Of a stretch of 64,000 bases of DNA, positions 43,712 to 51,647 are shown piece after piece; the first letter of the stretch is position 1; every line of letters starts with the position of its first letter. Below the pieces are notes generated by a model. That model did no database searches. It worked only from the letters and a program-made list of their open reading frames with translations, and had not been told where the DNA came from. The stretch lies in NCBI RefSeq assembly GCF_023955655.1, contig NZ_JAMXHT010000008.1, forward strand, positions 62,001 through 126,000, given 5' to 3'. This stretch comes from Ralstonia soli (GTDB lineage: Bacteria > Pseudomonadota > Gammaproteobacteria > Burkholderiales > Burkholderiaceae). The position numbers and the translations under genes are program-made.

Positions 43712-44200
43712 TCACTCAAATGAGACAGGATAAAATTCCTGATTAACTCCTTTTAGACCAAGCCATAACCCCACTTTTGGCTTCTCGCCAAGATCGGCAA
43801 AAGTTGCGTTAAGCCTCTTTTGGTCATAAAACTCCTGATATCTAGCCTCATAGACATGCATCGGTTTCATGTCCACCACCTCAATATTAACCGTTGCAAC
43901 TGTGGATGTAATGACGGGGCCCATTAGCGCGATATTTGCAGTGTAGCGAATTGTGAAAGTATGAGAGCCTGGCAAAACACGAACCCAAATTGGGCAGCCA
44001 ACCTGAAAACAGGATGTATCTTTCCCATCGACCTGTGTAATACGTGCCACAATGTGTTTCGTTTGCGTGTGATCTGATGCCGAGAACACCGTTGTTGTAG
44101 ATAACGGTGGGTTTCCTTCATACATGACATAAGGTGTTTTGTGAAAGGCGCAACCCGAAATTGAAATGACAAATATGATTGCAAGGAAAATTCTCAGCAT
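43712..44200 (-). CDS. Predicted lipoprotein, AT-rich
   Basis: 162 aa. A type II signal peptide with lipobox ISGC (MLRIFLAIIFVISISGC) predicts lipid anchoring. The mature part is beta-rich (PIWVRVLPGSHTFTIRYTA, TVNIEVVDMKPMHVYEARYQ), like small periplasmic immunoglobulin-like proteins. The base composition is clearly more AT-rich than anything around it, which suggests separate acquisition. No family recognised; it faces a terminator downstream. Confidence 0.75.
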   Translation of the reverse strand: MLRIFLAIIFVISISGCAFHKTPYVMYEGNPPLSTTTVFSASDHTQTKHIVARITQVDGKDTSCFQVGCPIWVRVLPGSHTFTIRYTANIALMGPVITSTVATVNIEVVDMKPMHVYEARYQEFYDQKRLNATFADLGEKPKVGLWLGLKGVNQEFYPVSFE

Positions 44201-44435
44201 AATTTATGTTTTTGAATTGTTGTGTAAATCGCGCGTTGAGGTAAATCTTGCCAGCCCCCTTGGCGAACTCTTAACTTCGCTCTCCGGCCCCTTCCGTCAG
44301 GTTTTGCTCCTTCAGCACCAAAGCCCATTGGCTACACGCCAATGCAGCCAAGAATAATCGTATCTACCGGGTCGGTATGTCGCCAACCCAACGGCAGAAG
44401 GGCAGGCGGGTTTATCCCAATACTCGCCCCATTCA

Positions 44436-44513
44436 TTAGGCCACTCGCCTGACCTTGCCCGGAGTAATGTGGGCCCTGCCCCGAGCATCCACCATGTCAG
44501 CCCACGCCCGCAT
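44436..44513 (-). pseudogene. C-terminal fragment of a second tyrosine integrase
   Basis: The frame ending at 44436 reads MRAWADMVDARGRAHITPGK then VRRVA, which aligns with the end of the intact integrase (MMQAWADYLDQLKAGARIIPGK, FGQVA). Upstream the homology breaks by frameshift within about 15 codons and nothing of the catalytic domain is left. Relic of another P4-like element in the same orientation. Confidence 0.75.
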
Positions 44514-44541
44514 CGTCTTCGTGCGTCAGCTTGATGCTCGG

Positions 44542-45075
44542 TCATGGCTCAACGCGAACAACCGTTGAGGCCGATATGAAATCCGTGTCCGGCTTACCAC
44601 GCCACCTGGAAGAGCCGTTGTGAATCTGCATCTCAGCGGTCATCGAGATGATCGCACCTACCGGGACGACCAGGGTGCGCATGTCGTCCATTTCCGCGCT
44701 GGGAAGAAGCAGGTATTCACCCCCGGTTTTCTCCATCAGGTCGACCTTTGCGATCAGCTCGCCCTCATCTTCATCGACAACGGCCCTTTCTTTCCTGTCC
44801 ATCGCGATACGACGGAAGCGTAGCTCGAATGAGTCGCCAGCTTTGCTGTTTAGCTCAAACTCGTAGCCGCGCGGATTCTTTGATCTGACATGCACAACCA
44901 GCAGTCGAAGATTATCCCGGTATGGGAGAACTTTCGTGTCTAGCGTGATGTTGTTCGTCCAGTCGGTCGCCCCGGACAACTCATATTGGTAGATCGCCCA
45001 TCCACCGCCGACAACGAGCGCAACGAACGTCAAAATGCGCAGGATAAAGTCGGCTTTTTCAAGCGACAGCTTCAT
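44542..45075 (-). CDS. Unknown protein with one N-terminal membrane helix
   Basis: 177 aa. One helix near residues 10-30 (ADFILRILTFVALVVGGGWAIYQYE) is followed by a beta-rich soluble domain facing the periplasm or cytoplasm (RLLVVHVRSKNPRGYEFEL, FELRFRRIAMDRKERAV). The start at 45075 has GGGAG upstream, better than the ATG at 45087. Third gene of the minus-strand operon of envelope proteins in the island. No family recognised. Confidence 0.65.
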   Translation of the reverse strand: MKLSLEKADFILRILTFVALVVGGGWAIYQYELSGATDWTNNITLDTKVLPYRDNLRLLVVHVRSKNPRGYEFELNSKAGDSFELRFRRIAMDRKERAVVDEDEGELIAKVDLMEKTGGEYLLLPSAEMDDMRTLVVPVGAIISMTAEMQIHNGSSRWRGKPDTDFISASTVVRVEP

Positions 45076-45135
45076 GTGCACTCCCACCTTACCCGCTGCG
45101 ATAGCGATTGAAATATCGCAGATCGTTGCTCCTCG

Positions 45136-45501
45136 CTACTCAGAACACGGATTGGCCATCAGATACGCGATCAGGTTGTCACCTTGCCCAAACAGCGCGG
45201 CGCTGTCCGTCTGGTGACGCTCAACCAGTGTGGCACCGGCCGTGTCCGTCAGCATAACAAGGGTGAGCGGTTGTCGGAACCACGCATAACCCTGGCGCTC
45301 ATTGATGTAGCCAGTAGGGACCGGCTCGGTGGCATTGCTGCGCGACGTGACATGCTCCAGACCCTTCTGATACAGGCATGCGAGCGGTGCCGGCACGGTA
45401 ATCGTCTTGTTGGAGGGCGCGGCCTTCAGCTCTTCGTATTGCGGGTAGGTGGCGCAACCCGATGTCGCAAGCGCAGCAAGAAGGAAGGCAGTTTTTCTCA
45501 T
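45136..45501 (-). CDS. Small predicted lipoprotein
   Basis: 121 aa. Type II signal peptide MRKTAFLLAALATSGC (lipobox TSGC) followed by ATYPQYEELKAAPSNKT. GAGGTG precedes the start at 45501. Separated from the upstream gene by 10 bp and from the downstream one by 60 bp. No family recognised. Confidence 0.65.
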   Translation of the reverse strand: MRKTAFLLAALATSGCATYPQYEELKAAPSNKTITVPAPLACLYQKGLEHVTSRSNATEPVPTGYINERQGYAWFRQPLTLVMLTDTAGATLVERHQTDSAALFGQGDNLIAYLMANPCSE

Positions 45502-45511
45502 GGCTGGCACC

Positions 45512-45880
45512 TCAGTGGCGAACTTCGTCTTCCGTCATGTAGCTGCCGGGACTGCGGTGTGCGGCATGGTCCAGATTGTCCATGCATTTCCCAAACGCGA
45601 CCATGTGGGCGTTGCGCGGGTTGGGCGCCACGTCATGCCCGTAGTTGTAGGCAAAGGTCATGATCCCGCCTATCCAGCTGTTGCGCGTCTCGTCGTCAAT
45701 GTTGGTCGGTAGCGGTGTTCCCCGGTTACCGAAGCCAATCTCTGCCTCAGCGCCCACCATCCGGCACAGCTCGATCTTCTGTGTCTCGTTGCCGTAGCCG
45801 CCAGCGTGTGCGGTAGTTGCGGTTAGGCCGCAGAGCAACGCAATGATGATTGACGCTGCCGGTTTCGCGCGATTTTCCAC
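45512..45880 (-). CDS. Small secreted protein
   Basis: 122 aa from GTG at 45880, which has GGAGGGG just upstream and gives a clean signal peptide (MENRAKPAASIIIALLCGLT, cleavage after AHA). The mature part has two Cys (ELCRMVG, FGKCMDNL) that could pair. First gene of the operon that continues with the lipoprotein and the membrane protein; it is divergent from the XRE regulator. No family recognised. Confidence 0.62.
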   Translation of the reverse strand: MENRAKPAASIIIALLCGLTATTAHAGGYGNETQKIELCRMVGAEAEIGFGNRGTPLPTNIDDETRNSWIGGIMTFAYNYGHDVAPNPRNAHMVAFGKCMDNLDHAAHRSPGSYMTEDEVRH

Positions 45881-45911
45881 TTCCCCTCCGTGATCTTGCA
45901 TCCCTAGTTCG

Positions 45912-45952
45912 GGCATTCGAATGCCACTTTTAGGGTGGCCTTTATTAGGGTG
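45912..45952. promoter_or_regulatory. Operator-like sites between the XRE gene and the envelope operon
   Basis: Perfect 14-bp palindrome GGCATTC-GAATGCC (45912-45925), then two direct copies of TTAGGGTG (45930-45937 and 45945-45952). The location in a 108-bp divergent promoter region suits a binding site of the adjacent XRE repressor. Confidence 0.5.
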
Positions 45953-45988
45953 TGGAGCGGATTATACGCACGCGACACCATCCGGCGG

Positions 45989-46246
45989 ATGAGGAAACAC
46001 ACATCACTTCGGGAACGGTTTGGGGCGCGCGTTCGACATCTCCGCAAAACCATGACGGACCTCAGCCAGGAGGCTCTGGCGGACAGATGTGGGTTTGTGC
46101 GCAGCTATATGGGCAAAGTCGAGACAGGGAAAGCCAACCCATCTCTAGACGCGATTCAGACGATTGCCGATGCTCTTGGCGTAAATGTGCGTGCGTTGTT
46201 TGACGAGGATGAAGTCGACGAGATGCACACGACATCGCGCGGATGA
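45989..46246 (+). CDS. XRE-family helix-turn-helix regulator
   Basis: 85 aa, almost entirely one Cro/CI-type HTH domain: FGARVRHLRKTMTDLSQEALADRCGFVRSYMGKVETGKANPSL and IQTIADALGVNVRALF. The ATG at 45989 (MRKHTSLRERF) is used; an earlier in-frame GTG at 45935 would add 18 residues and overlap the operator-like repeats. It probably represses the divergent envelope operon and perhaps itself. Confidence 0.82.
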   Translation: MRKHTSLRERFGARVRHLRKTMTDLSQEALADRCGFVRSYMGKVETGKANPSLDAIQTIADALGVNVRALFDEDEVDEMHTTSRG

Positions 46247-46263
46247 GGGCGATCCTCGCCCTT
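46245..46263 (+). terminator. Short hairpin after the XRE gene
   Basis: GAGGGCGA-TCC-TCGCCCTT, 6-8 bp stem beginning at the stop codon of the regulator, followed by a weak pyrimidine run. Weak intrinsic terminator candidate. Confidence 0.4.
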
Positions 46264-46376
46264 CTTGCGACGCAATGCAGTAGCTGCATTCCCACAGTAA
46301 TGCCGCATGACGCGAGACGCTGTCACGTCGTCCATGGATAGTCGGCGGCTTGCCGCCCTCCTCCCTCCTGCACTGA

Positions 46377-47594
46377 CTACGCTACCTGCCCGAATTTGCC
46401 AGGAATAATGCGGGCGCCCGCTTTCAGTTGATCCAGGTAGTCAGCCCACGCTTGCATCATCTTGATACGAGCGTCTATAAATTTCGTCCGGTTGTAGGCG
46501 GTGCCTAAGGAGTCCGCCACCTTGTGAGCCAGTTGGTGCTCGATAACCTCGGGCTTTATCTCCAGCTCTTCGTGCAGGATCGTCCGAGCCATCGCCCGGA
46601 AGCCGTGGCCGGTGATCTCCGTCTTCGTGTCGTAACCCATGCGGCGCAGTGCCGCATTAACTGCGGCTTCGCTCATGGGCTTTTTGGGGTCTCGGCCAGG
46701 GAAGACATAGCGCCCTCCGCCAGTCAGAGCATGCAGCTCCCGAAGAATGGCAACGGCCTGCGATGCCAGCGGCACCACGTGGTCTGTCTTGGTCTTCGTC
46801 ACGAAGTAGCGCCACTCAGCTCTGTCCAGATCGAACCCCGCCCACTCTGCCGAACGAAGCTCACCGGGACGCACGAACAACAGCGGGGCCAACAGCAGCG
46901 CGCACTTCACAACGAACGTTCCCCTGAAGGCATCGATCGCTCGCAGCAACTCGCCCACCCTTACCGGGTCCGTGATCGACGCGAAGTTTTCATGTTTGGA
47001 CGGCTGTAGCGCGCCTCGCAGATCACCTGAAGGGTCGCGCTCTGCTCGACCGGTCGCCACGGCATACCGAAAAATCTGCCCGCAGTTTTGATGCGCCCGG
47101 TGAGCGGTATCCAGTGCGCCGCGCCCTTCGATACGACGCAGCACCGCCAGCAATTCGGGCGCTGCGATTTCAGCGATGGGGCGCCCGCCCAACCAGGGGA
47201 AGATGTCTTTTTCGAGCCGCTGAATGATCTTGCTTGCATGGGTTGAAGCCCAACCCGGCGCCTGTCTAGCGAACCACTCGCGAGCGACCGCTTCGAAACT
47301 GTTTGCAGCTCGTTCGACCTTGGCAATCTTCTGCGCCTTACGCGCTTCGCCGGGGTCTACGCCGTTCGCCAGCAATTTGCGCGCTGCATCCCGCTTGCCG
47401 CGAGCATCCTTCAGGCCCACGTCGGGATATACGCCTATCGCTAGCAGCTTCTCCTTTCCCAAGACTCGATACTTGAGCCGCCAGTATCTCTGCCCTGCTG
47501 GAGTGATAAGAAGGAAGAGCCCACCCCCGTCAAACAGCTTGATTGGCTTGTCGCCCGGCTTCGTATTCTTGATGGCGGTGTCGGTTAGCGGCAT
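46377..47594 (-). CDS. P4-type tyrosine site-specific integrase
   Basis: 405 aa. An N-terminal DUF4102-like arm-binding domain (MPLTDTAIKNTKPGDKPIKL, DGGGLFLLI, KYRVLGKEKLLAIGVYP) is followed by the SAM-like core-binding domain and the catalytic domain with Arg in LFVRPGELRSAEW, HGFRAMARTILHE, HQLAHKV and the nucleophile Tyr in LGTAYNRTKF. Start at 47594; the frame extends further upstream through a C-rich repeat and is not supported. Reads away from tRNA-Ala, the usual layout of such islands, and is apparently intact. Confidence 0.95.
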   Translation of the reverse strand: MPLTDTAIKNTKPGDKPIKLFDGGGLFLLITPAGQRYWRLKYRVLGKEKLLAIGVYPDVGLKDARGKRDAARKLLANGVDPGEARKAQKIAKVERAANSFEAVAREWFARQAPGWASTHASKIIQRLEKDIFPWLGGRPIAEIAAPELLAVLRRIEGRGALDTAHRAHQNCGQIFRYAVATGRAERDPSGDLRGALQPSKHENFASITDPVRVGELLRAIDAFRGTFVVKCALLLAPLLFVRPGELRSAEWAGFDLDRAEWRYFVTKTKTDHVVPLASQAVAILRELHALTGGGRYVFPGRDPKKPMSEAAVNAALRRMGYDTKTEITGHGFRAMARTILHEELEIKPEVIEHQLAHKVADSLGTAYNRTKFIDARIKMMQAWADYLDQLKAGARIIPGKFGQVA

Positions 47595-47622
47595 TGGGGG
47601 TATCTCTCCGTTGGTGGGCACT

Positions 47623-47644
47623 GCATACCCCCACAAATACCCCC
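47623..47644 (+). repeat. Right arm-type repeat
   Basis: GCATACCCCC then ACAAATACCCCC, the same two-block design as 40214-40238 in the same orientation, 29 bp upstream of the integrase start. Likely arm site that also overlaps the integrase promoter. Confidence 0.55.
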
Positions 47645-47690
47645 TTATCATTCCGGATGTCAACAGATCGGAATGGATGCCGCCGGCAAC

Positions 47691-47723
47691 AAAAAACCCC
47701 GCAGACCTTGAATCTACGGGGTT
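47691..47723 (-). terminator. Intrinsic terminator now serving tRNA-Ala
   Basis: On minus, ACCCCGTAGA (47713-47722) pairs with TCTGCGGGGT (47696-47705), loop of 7 bases, followed by T6. It lies 36 bp after the tRNA 3' end on the island side, so the island supplies it. Confidence 0.8.
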
Positions 47724-47758
47724 CTCTGGACTTCTTGAGACTGCTTCAGATTTGTTCT

Positions 47759-47834
<76 letters not shown>

Positions 47835-47870
47835 GTGAAAAATAAGTCTACCCGAAGTCCCGGTGCGCCT

Positions 47871-49598
47871 TCAATCGCGGGTCAACCCGCCCCCCAGCTC
47901 CATGCCGGGGTTGTCCGCCATGCCCACAATGCGCGGCGTATTCAGGGGCCGCGCCGTCACTTCGCGCTGGTCGCGCAGCCAGTCGGCCAGCACGTCCCAC
48001 ACGGGGCGGCCGCCGGCCTTGCGCGCTTCGGGCGACACGGCGGCCCAGCCGGCGACCTTGTAGCGGCGGTCGGCGTCGAGCGGCTTGTCGCCGAGGCGCA
48101 TGTCGGTAATGCGCTGGCCCATGGGCTTCAGCGGGTCGATGGTGTAGCGCAGGCCGCCGGTGCGCACCATGTCGCCGCCCTGCTGGTAGTACGGGTCGGG
48201 GTTGAACAGGTTGTCGGCCACGTCTTCGAGCACGGTCTTGATGGTGGCGCCGGTCATCTCGGTGAGCGTGGTAGCCGGGTACGTGATGGCGGTCTGGGCC
48301 ATCAGCGCTTCCATGGTGACGGCCTCGCCGGGCAGCAGCGTGGTGCCCCAGCGGAAGCCGGGCGACAAGGCGATCTCCGCGCCCTGTGCCTGCATCAAGC
48401 CATCGACGATGAGCTGATCGAACGTGCCGTTGAAGTTGCCGCGCCGGTACAGCAGGCCGCGGTTCGTGGCGAGCGTCTCGCCGAGCTTGTCTTTGTACGG
48501 CGCGCGCACGCGCTCGATGAGCGCCATCATCGTCGGATCAGGCGGCAGCAGATCGGCGAAGACGGGCAACAACGTGTAGCGGATGTCGCGCACGGTGCCG
48601 CCACGCACGTCCAGATCGAGCACGCCGACAAACTTGCCATTGGCACCCGCGTTGGTGACCAGCGTCACGCCGCCGGGGTTGCTGACCTTGATCGGCGCCG
48701 GCACCGCATCGTGCGTGTGGCCGCCGAGGATGGCATCCAACCCGCGCACGCGCGAGGCGAGTTTCAGGTCGACATCCATGCCGTTGTGCGACAGCAGGAC
48801 GACCACCTTGGCGCCCTTGCCGCGCGCCTCGTCGATCATCTTCTGCAGCCGTTCTTCCTGGATGCCGAAGGTCCAGTCGGGCGTGAAATCCGCCGGATGC
48901 GCGACGGGCGTGTAGGGGAACGCCTGGCCGATGATGGCCACTGGCACGCCGTTCAGCTCACGCAGCACGTAAGGATCAAACACCGGGTCGCCAAAGTCGG
49001 CGGTCTGGATGTTCTGCGCGACGAAGGCGACCTTGTTCTTGAAATCGTGGTCGACCACGTGGCGCACGCGGTCGGCGCCGTAGGTCATTTCCCAGTGCGG
49101 GGTCATGACATCGACGCCGAGCGTGAGGGCCGCGTCGACCATGTCCTGCCCGTTGGTCCACAGCGCAGTGGCCGAGCCCTGCCACGTATCGCCACCGTCG
49201 AGCAGCAATGCATTGGGCCGCGTGGCGCGCAGGTGCTTGATGAGCGTCGCCAGATGCGCAAAGCCGCCCATGCGGCCATAGCGGCGCGCGGCTTCGGTGA
49301 AATCGAGCGAGGTGAAGGCGTGCGCCGTGCGCGAACCCGGTGCGATGCCATAGCGCTTGAGCAATGCATTGCCCACCAGATGCGGCGGCTGCCCCGCCCA
49401 CTGCCCCACGCCCAGGTTGACGCTGGGTTCGCGGTATTCGATGGGCAGCAACTGCGCGTGGCAGTCGGTGAAGTGCAGTAGGTGGACGTTGCCGAAGTGC
49501 GGCACGTTGTAGACCACCGTGTCTGCGTGGGCGTCGGTCAGGCGCAGGCCGGCGGCTGCGGCAATCGCCAGGGCTTGGACGAATTCGCGGCGGTTCAT
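47871..49598 (-). CDS. soxB: Sulfur-oxidation thiosulfohydrolase SoxB
   Basis: Periplasmic dimanganese hydrolase, 575 aa, that releases sulfate from SoxY-bound sulfane-sulfonate in the Sox cycle. It has a twin-Arg-like start (MNRREFVQALAIAAAAGLRL), metal ligands in LLHFTDCHAQLLP, LLLDGGDTWQGS, VVVLLSHNGMDVDL and LGGHTHDAVP, and the C-terminal 5'-nucleotidase-like domain. Its start overlaps the soxW stop (ATGA at 49595-49598). Last gene of the sox operon. Confidence 0.96.
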   Translation of the reverse strand: MNRREFVQALAIAAAAGLRLTDAHADTVVYNVPHFGNVHLLHFTDCHAQLLPIEYREPSVNLGVGQWAGQPPHLVGNALLKRYGIAPGSRTAHAFTSLDFTEAARRYGRMGGFAHLATLIKHLRATRPNALLLDGGDTWQGSATALWTNGQDMVDAALTLGVDVMTPHWEMTYGADRVRHVVDHDFKNKVAFVAQNIQTADFGDPVFDPYVLRELNGVPVAIIGQAFPYTPVAHPADFTPDWTFGIQEERLQKMIDEARGKGAKVVVLLSHNGMDVDLKLASRVRGLDAILGGHTHDAVPAPIKVSNPGGVTLVTNAGANGKFVGVLDLDVRGGTVRDIRYTLLPVFADLLPPDPTMMALIERVRAPYKDKLGETLATNRGLLYRRGNFNGTFDQLIVDGLMQAQGAEIALSPGFRWGTTLLPGEAVTMEALMAQTAITYPATTLTEMTGATIKTVLEDVADNLFNPDPYYQQGGDMVRTGGLRYTIDPLKPMGQRITDMRLGDKPLDADRRYKVAGWAAVSPEARKAGGRPVWDVLADWLRDQREVTARPLNTPRIVGMADNPGMELGGGLTRD

Positions 49599-50104
49599 GG
49601 TTTGGGGCTGTGGGCCGGGTGGGCGTACTGGGCCAGGTCAGCTACGTCGTCTTCGAGCATCTCGCCGACTTCCTTGCGCACGACGCGGCCGTTGGCGTCG
49701 AGCACAAGCAGCTCCGGCAGACCCTTGCGCGGGCCGGTGGCGGCGCACAGCGCGTCGGATTCCATCGTCACCGGGAAGGTGAAGCCGCGCTTGGCGACGT
49801 AGTCCTTTGCGAGCTGCGGGTTGGCGTCGATGCTGATGGTGAGAATGCGCAGGTCCTTGCCGCGCGTGGCGTCGTGGAGCTTTTGCAGACGCGGGTTCTG
49901 CAGCGCGCAGAACGGGCACCACGATGCCCATGTCTCGATGATGACCGGATGCCCGCGCCATGCACTGCCGGGCATCCGCGTACCGTCAAGCAATTGCACA
50001 TCGGGCATCGTCACCACATCGCCCACTTCGACGGCCTGTGCAGCGCCACCGGCAAACACCATCGCCGCTGCTGCCCACATCAAGAACCGTCGAATCGCGT
50101 GCAT
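49595..50104 (-). CDS. soxW: Periplasmic thioredoxin SoxW
   Basis: 169 aa, signal peptide (MHAIRRFLMWAAAAMVFAGGAAQA) followed by a TlpA-like thioredoxin fold with active site WASWCPFCALQ. In Sox clusters SoxW keeps the SoxYZ cysteine carrier reduced and active. Placed between soxX and soxB, 4-bp spacing to soxX and overlap with soxB. Confidence 0.88.
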   Translation of the reverse strand: MHAIRRFLMWAAAAMVFAGGAAQAVEVGDVVTMPDVQLLDGTRMPGSAWRGHPVIIETWASWCPFCALQNPRLQKLHDATRGKDLRILTISIDANPQLAKDYVAKRGFTFPVTMESDALCAATGPRKGLPELLVLDANGRVVRKEVGEMLEDDVADLAQYAHPAHSPKP

Positions 50105-50108
50105 GGCG

Positions 50109-50765
50109 TTACTGATTGACTGGAGATGCCGGGTCCAGCAACAGCGCCATCACATCACGGATCTGCTGCTCGGTCAGGATGCCCTTGTGCCCGAAGCGCG
50201 GCATGTTGGAGCACGCGGCGTATGCGTTGGAGTTGTAGATCTTGCCCCACGTGTAGCGCAGGATCGCCTCCGAGTTACCACGCAGCTTGCCGTACTGGTA
50301 CAGCGACGGGCCGATGGTGCCGTACGACACCTCGTCTTTCGACAGGCGGTGGCACGCATAGCAATTGGCGCCGTTCACACCACCGGCCGGGTCGGAGAAC
50401 TGCATGCCGCGGCCGCTCTGCGCGGTCTTCTCGCCTTCCTTCCAGTCGCCCAGCCACTTGCCGTCGGCGGGGTAATGGATGGTCTTCATCTGCGCGTCTT
50501 CCAGCGTCTTGGCGACGGCGGCGGGCACGGCATTGCGGTCGGCGTACTGGCTGCAGGTCTTCTGCACGTCGTCGCGCTCGGTCACGCCTTCCACGGTGGC
50601 CGGGCCCTTGGAGACAAAGCTCTCGTGGATCACCTTGGCGAGCGCGGCGTCGGCTTTCGCATCGGGCTTGGGCGCGGTGATGGTCTTGGCTGCGTCCGCA
50701 GCGTGTGCGGTGCCGGCAGCCAGCATCAAAGCGATGAGGGTTGTTCGAAGCATGGCGGGCCTCAT
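50109..50765 (-). CDS. soxX: Sulfur-oxidation cytochrome c SoxX
   Basis: 218 aa, monohaem partner of SoxA. Signal peptide (MLRTTLIALMLAAGTAHA), haem motif CYACH with axial Met in CSNMPRFG, and an N-terminal extension of about 90 residues seen in the longer SoxX type. Start ATG 50765 overlaps the soxA stop; the internal ATG 50753 is also possible. SoxAX joins thiosulfate to the SoxY cysteine. Confidence 0.9.
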   Translation of the reverse strand: MRPAMLRTTLIALMLAAGTAHAADAAKTITAPKPDAKADAALAKVIHESFVSKGPATVEGVTERDDVQKTCSQYADRNAVPAAVAKTLEDAQMKTIHYPADGKWLGDWKEGEKTAQSGRGMQFSDPAGGVNGANCYACHRLSKDEVSYGTIGPSLYQYGKLRGNSEAILRYTWGKIYNSNAYAACSNMPRFGHKGILTEQQIRDVMALLLDPASPVNQ

Positions 50766-51592
50766 CGTTTGATCGACGGCGCGTCCATCTTGCCGCCGTT
50801 GGCGTTGCGGGCGAGAAACAGCTCCAGCGCGGTGATCACCTCGCTGCCGTAGAGCGGCTCCGGAAAGCGCTGCTGGCGCAGGCAGTCGTACAGGCGGTGC
50901 TGCATCGTGCGCACCTCGCCTTGCGAGACGCGGTAGCCCGGCCATGTGGAATACGCAAAGCGCGCACCGTCAGCCGTCAGCAGATCGGGCAGTTCCTGCA
51001 GGCGGATGCGCAAACCCGGCTGCGCGTGGCACGTGGCGCAGGCAAAGTCATACGCGCCGCCACGGTAGAAGAACATGCGGCGGCCGAGTTCGTACGTGCG
51101 CTTTTCTTCCGGATGCGCCAGTGGAATATCGATGGCCGCGCCGCGCGATTCCGAGGTGATGTATGCCATCAACCGTTCGATCTGCGACGGCTTGCCCGGC
51201 GACGAGAACGGCGTGGCCGAAGCCTCTTCCTTCGTCAGCCCCTGCAGCGTCATGCGGCAGTACATGAGGCGCTGTTCGGCGTCCATCACACGGCCGGTGT
51301 CCTTGAAGAAGCGCGGCAGCTTGGCGTACGCGCCCTTCACCACGCCGGGGCCCAGGCCCAGGTCGCACGCTTCGAGCGAGGTCTGCTTCGGGCCGGCGGG
51401 CTTCTTCCAGAGTTCTTCGCCGGCGGCTTCCCAGAGCTCGGCCGGATTGCCGTCGGCCAGCATTTCGCGGTACTGCGCGATGCCGGCAGCGGTGCTGTCT
51501 TTTTGATCTTGCGCGCGGGCCGTCATGTTGACGCCCGCTGCAAGTACCACCGCTGCTGCGGTGATCGATGCGATCGATGTGAGTCGTTTCAC
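50762..51592 (-). CDS. soxA: Sulfur-oxidation cytochrome c SoxA
   Basis: 276 aa from GTG at 51592, supported by GGAGGGG and the signal peptide MKRLTSIASITAAAVVLAAG. A single CxxCH haem site (FACATCHAQPG) and the conserved active-site Cys in LYDCLRQQRFPEP identify a monohaem-type SoxA. SoxAX oxidises thiosulfate and links it to SoxY. Downstream soxX overlaps by four bases. Confidence 0.92.
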   Translation of the reverse strand: MKRLTSIASITAAAVVLAAGVNMTARAQDQKDSTAAGIAQYREMLADGNPAELWEAAGEELWKKPAGPKQTSLEACDLGLGPGVVKGAYAKLPRFFKDTGRVMDAEQRLMYCRMTLQGLTKEEASATPFSSPGKPSQIERLMAYITSESRGAAIDIPLAHPEEKRTYELGRRMFFYRGGAYDFACATCHAQPGLRIRLQELPDLLTADGARFAYSTWPGYRVSQGEVRTMQHRLYDCLRQQRFPEPLYGSEVITALELFLARNANGGKMDAPSIKR

Positions 51593-51647
51593 GGTCCCCT
51601 CCGTGGGTCGCCTACAGGCCATGGAGCACCTACAGTCCATGGCACGC

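Noticed and set aside
35934-44113. Shared 14-mer GTAGATAACGGTGG at about 35935 and 44097
   Set aside because: One copy is inside the lipoprotein coding sequence and the flanks do not match; most likely coincidence.
44312-44545. 77-codon minus frame with many Trp residues
   Set aside because: It runs through the integrase remnant in a different frame; the +1 frame aligns with the end of the intact integrase, which explains the sequence better.
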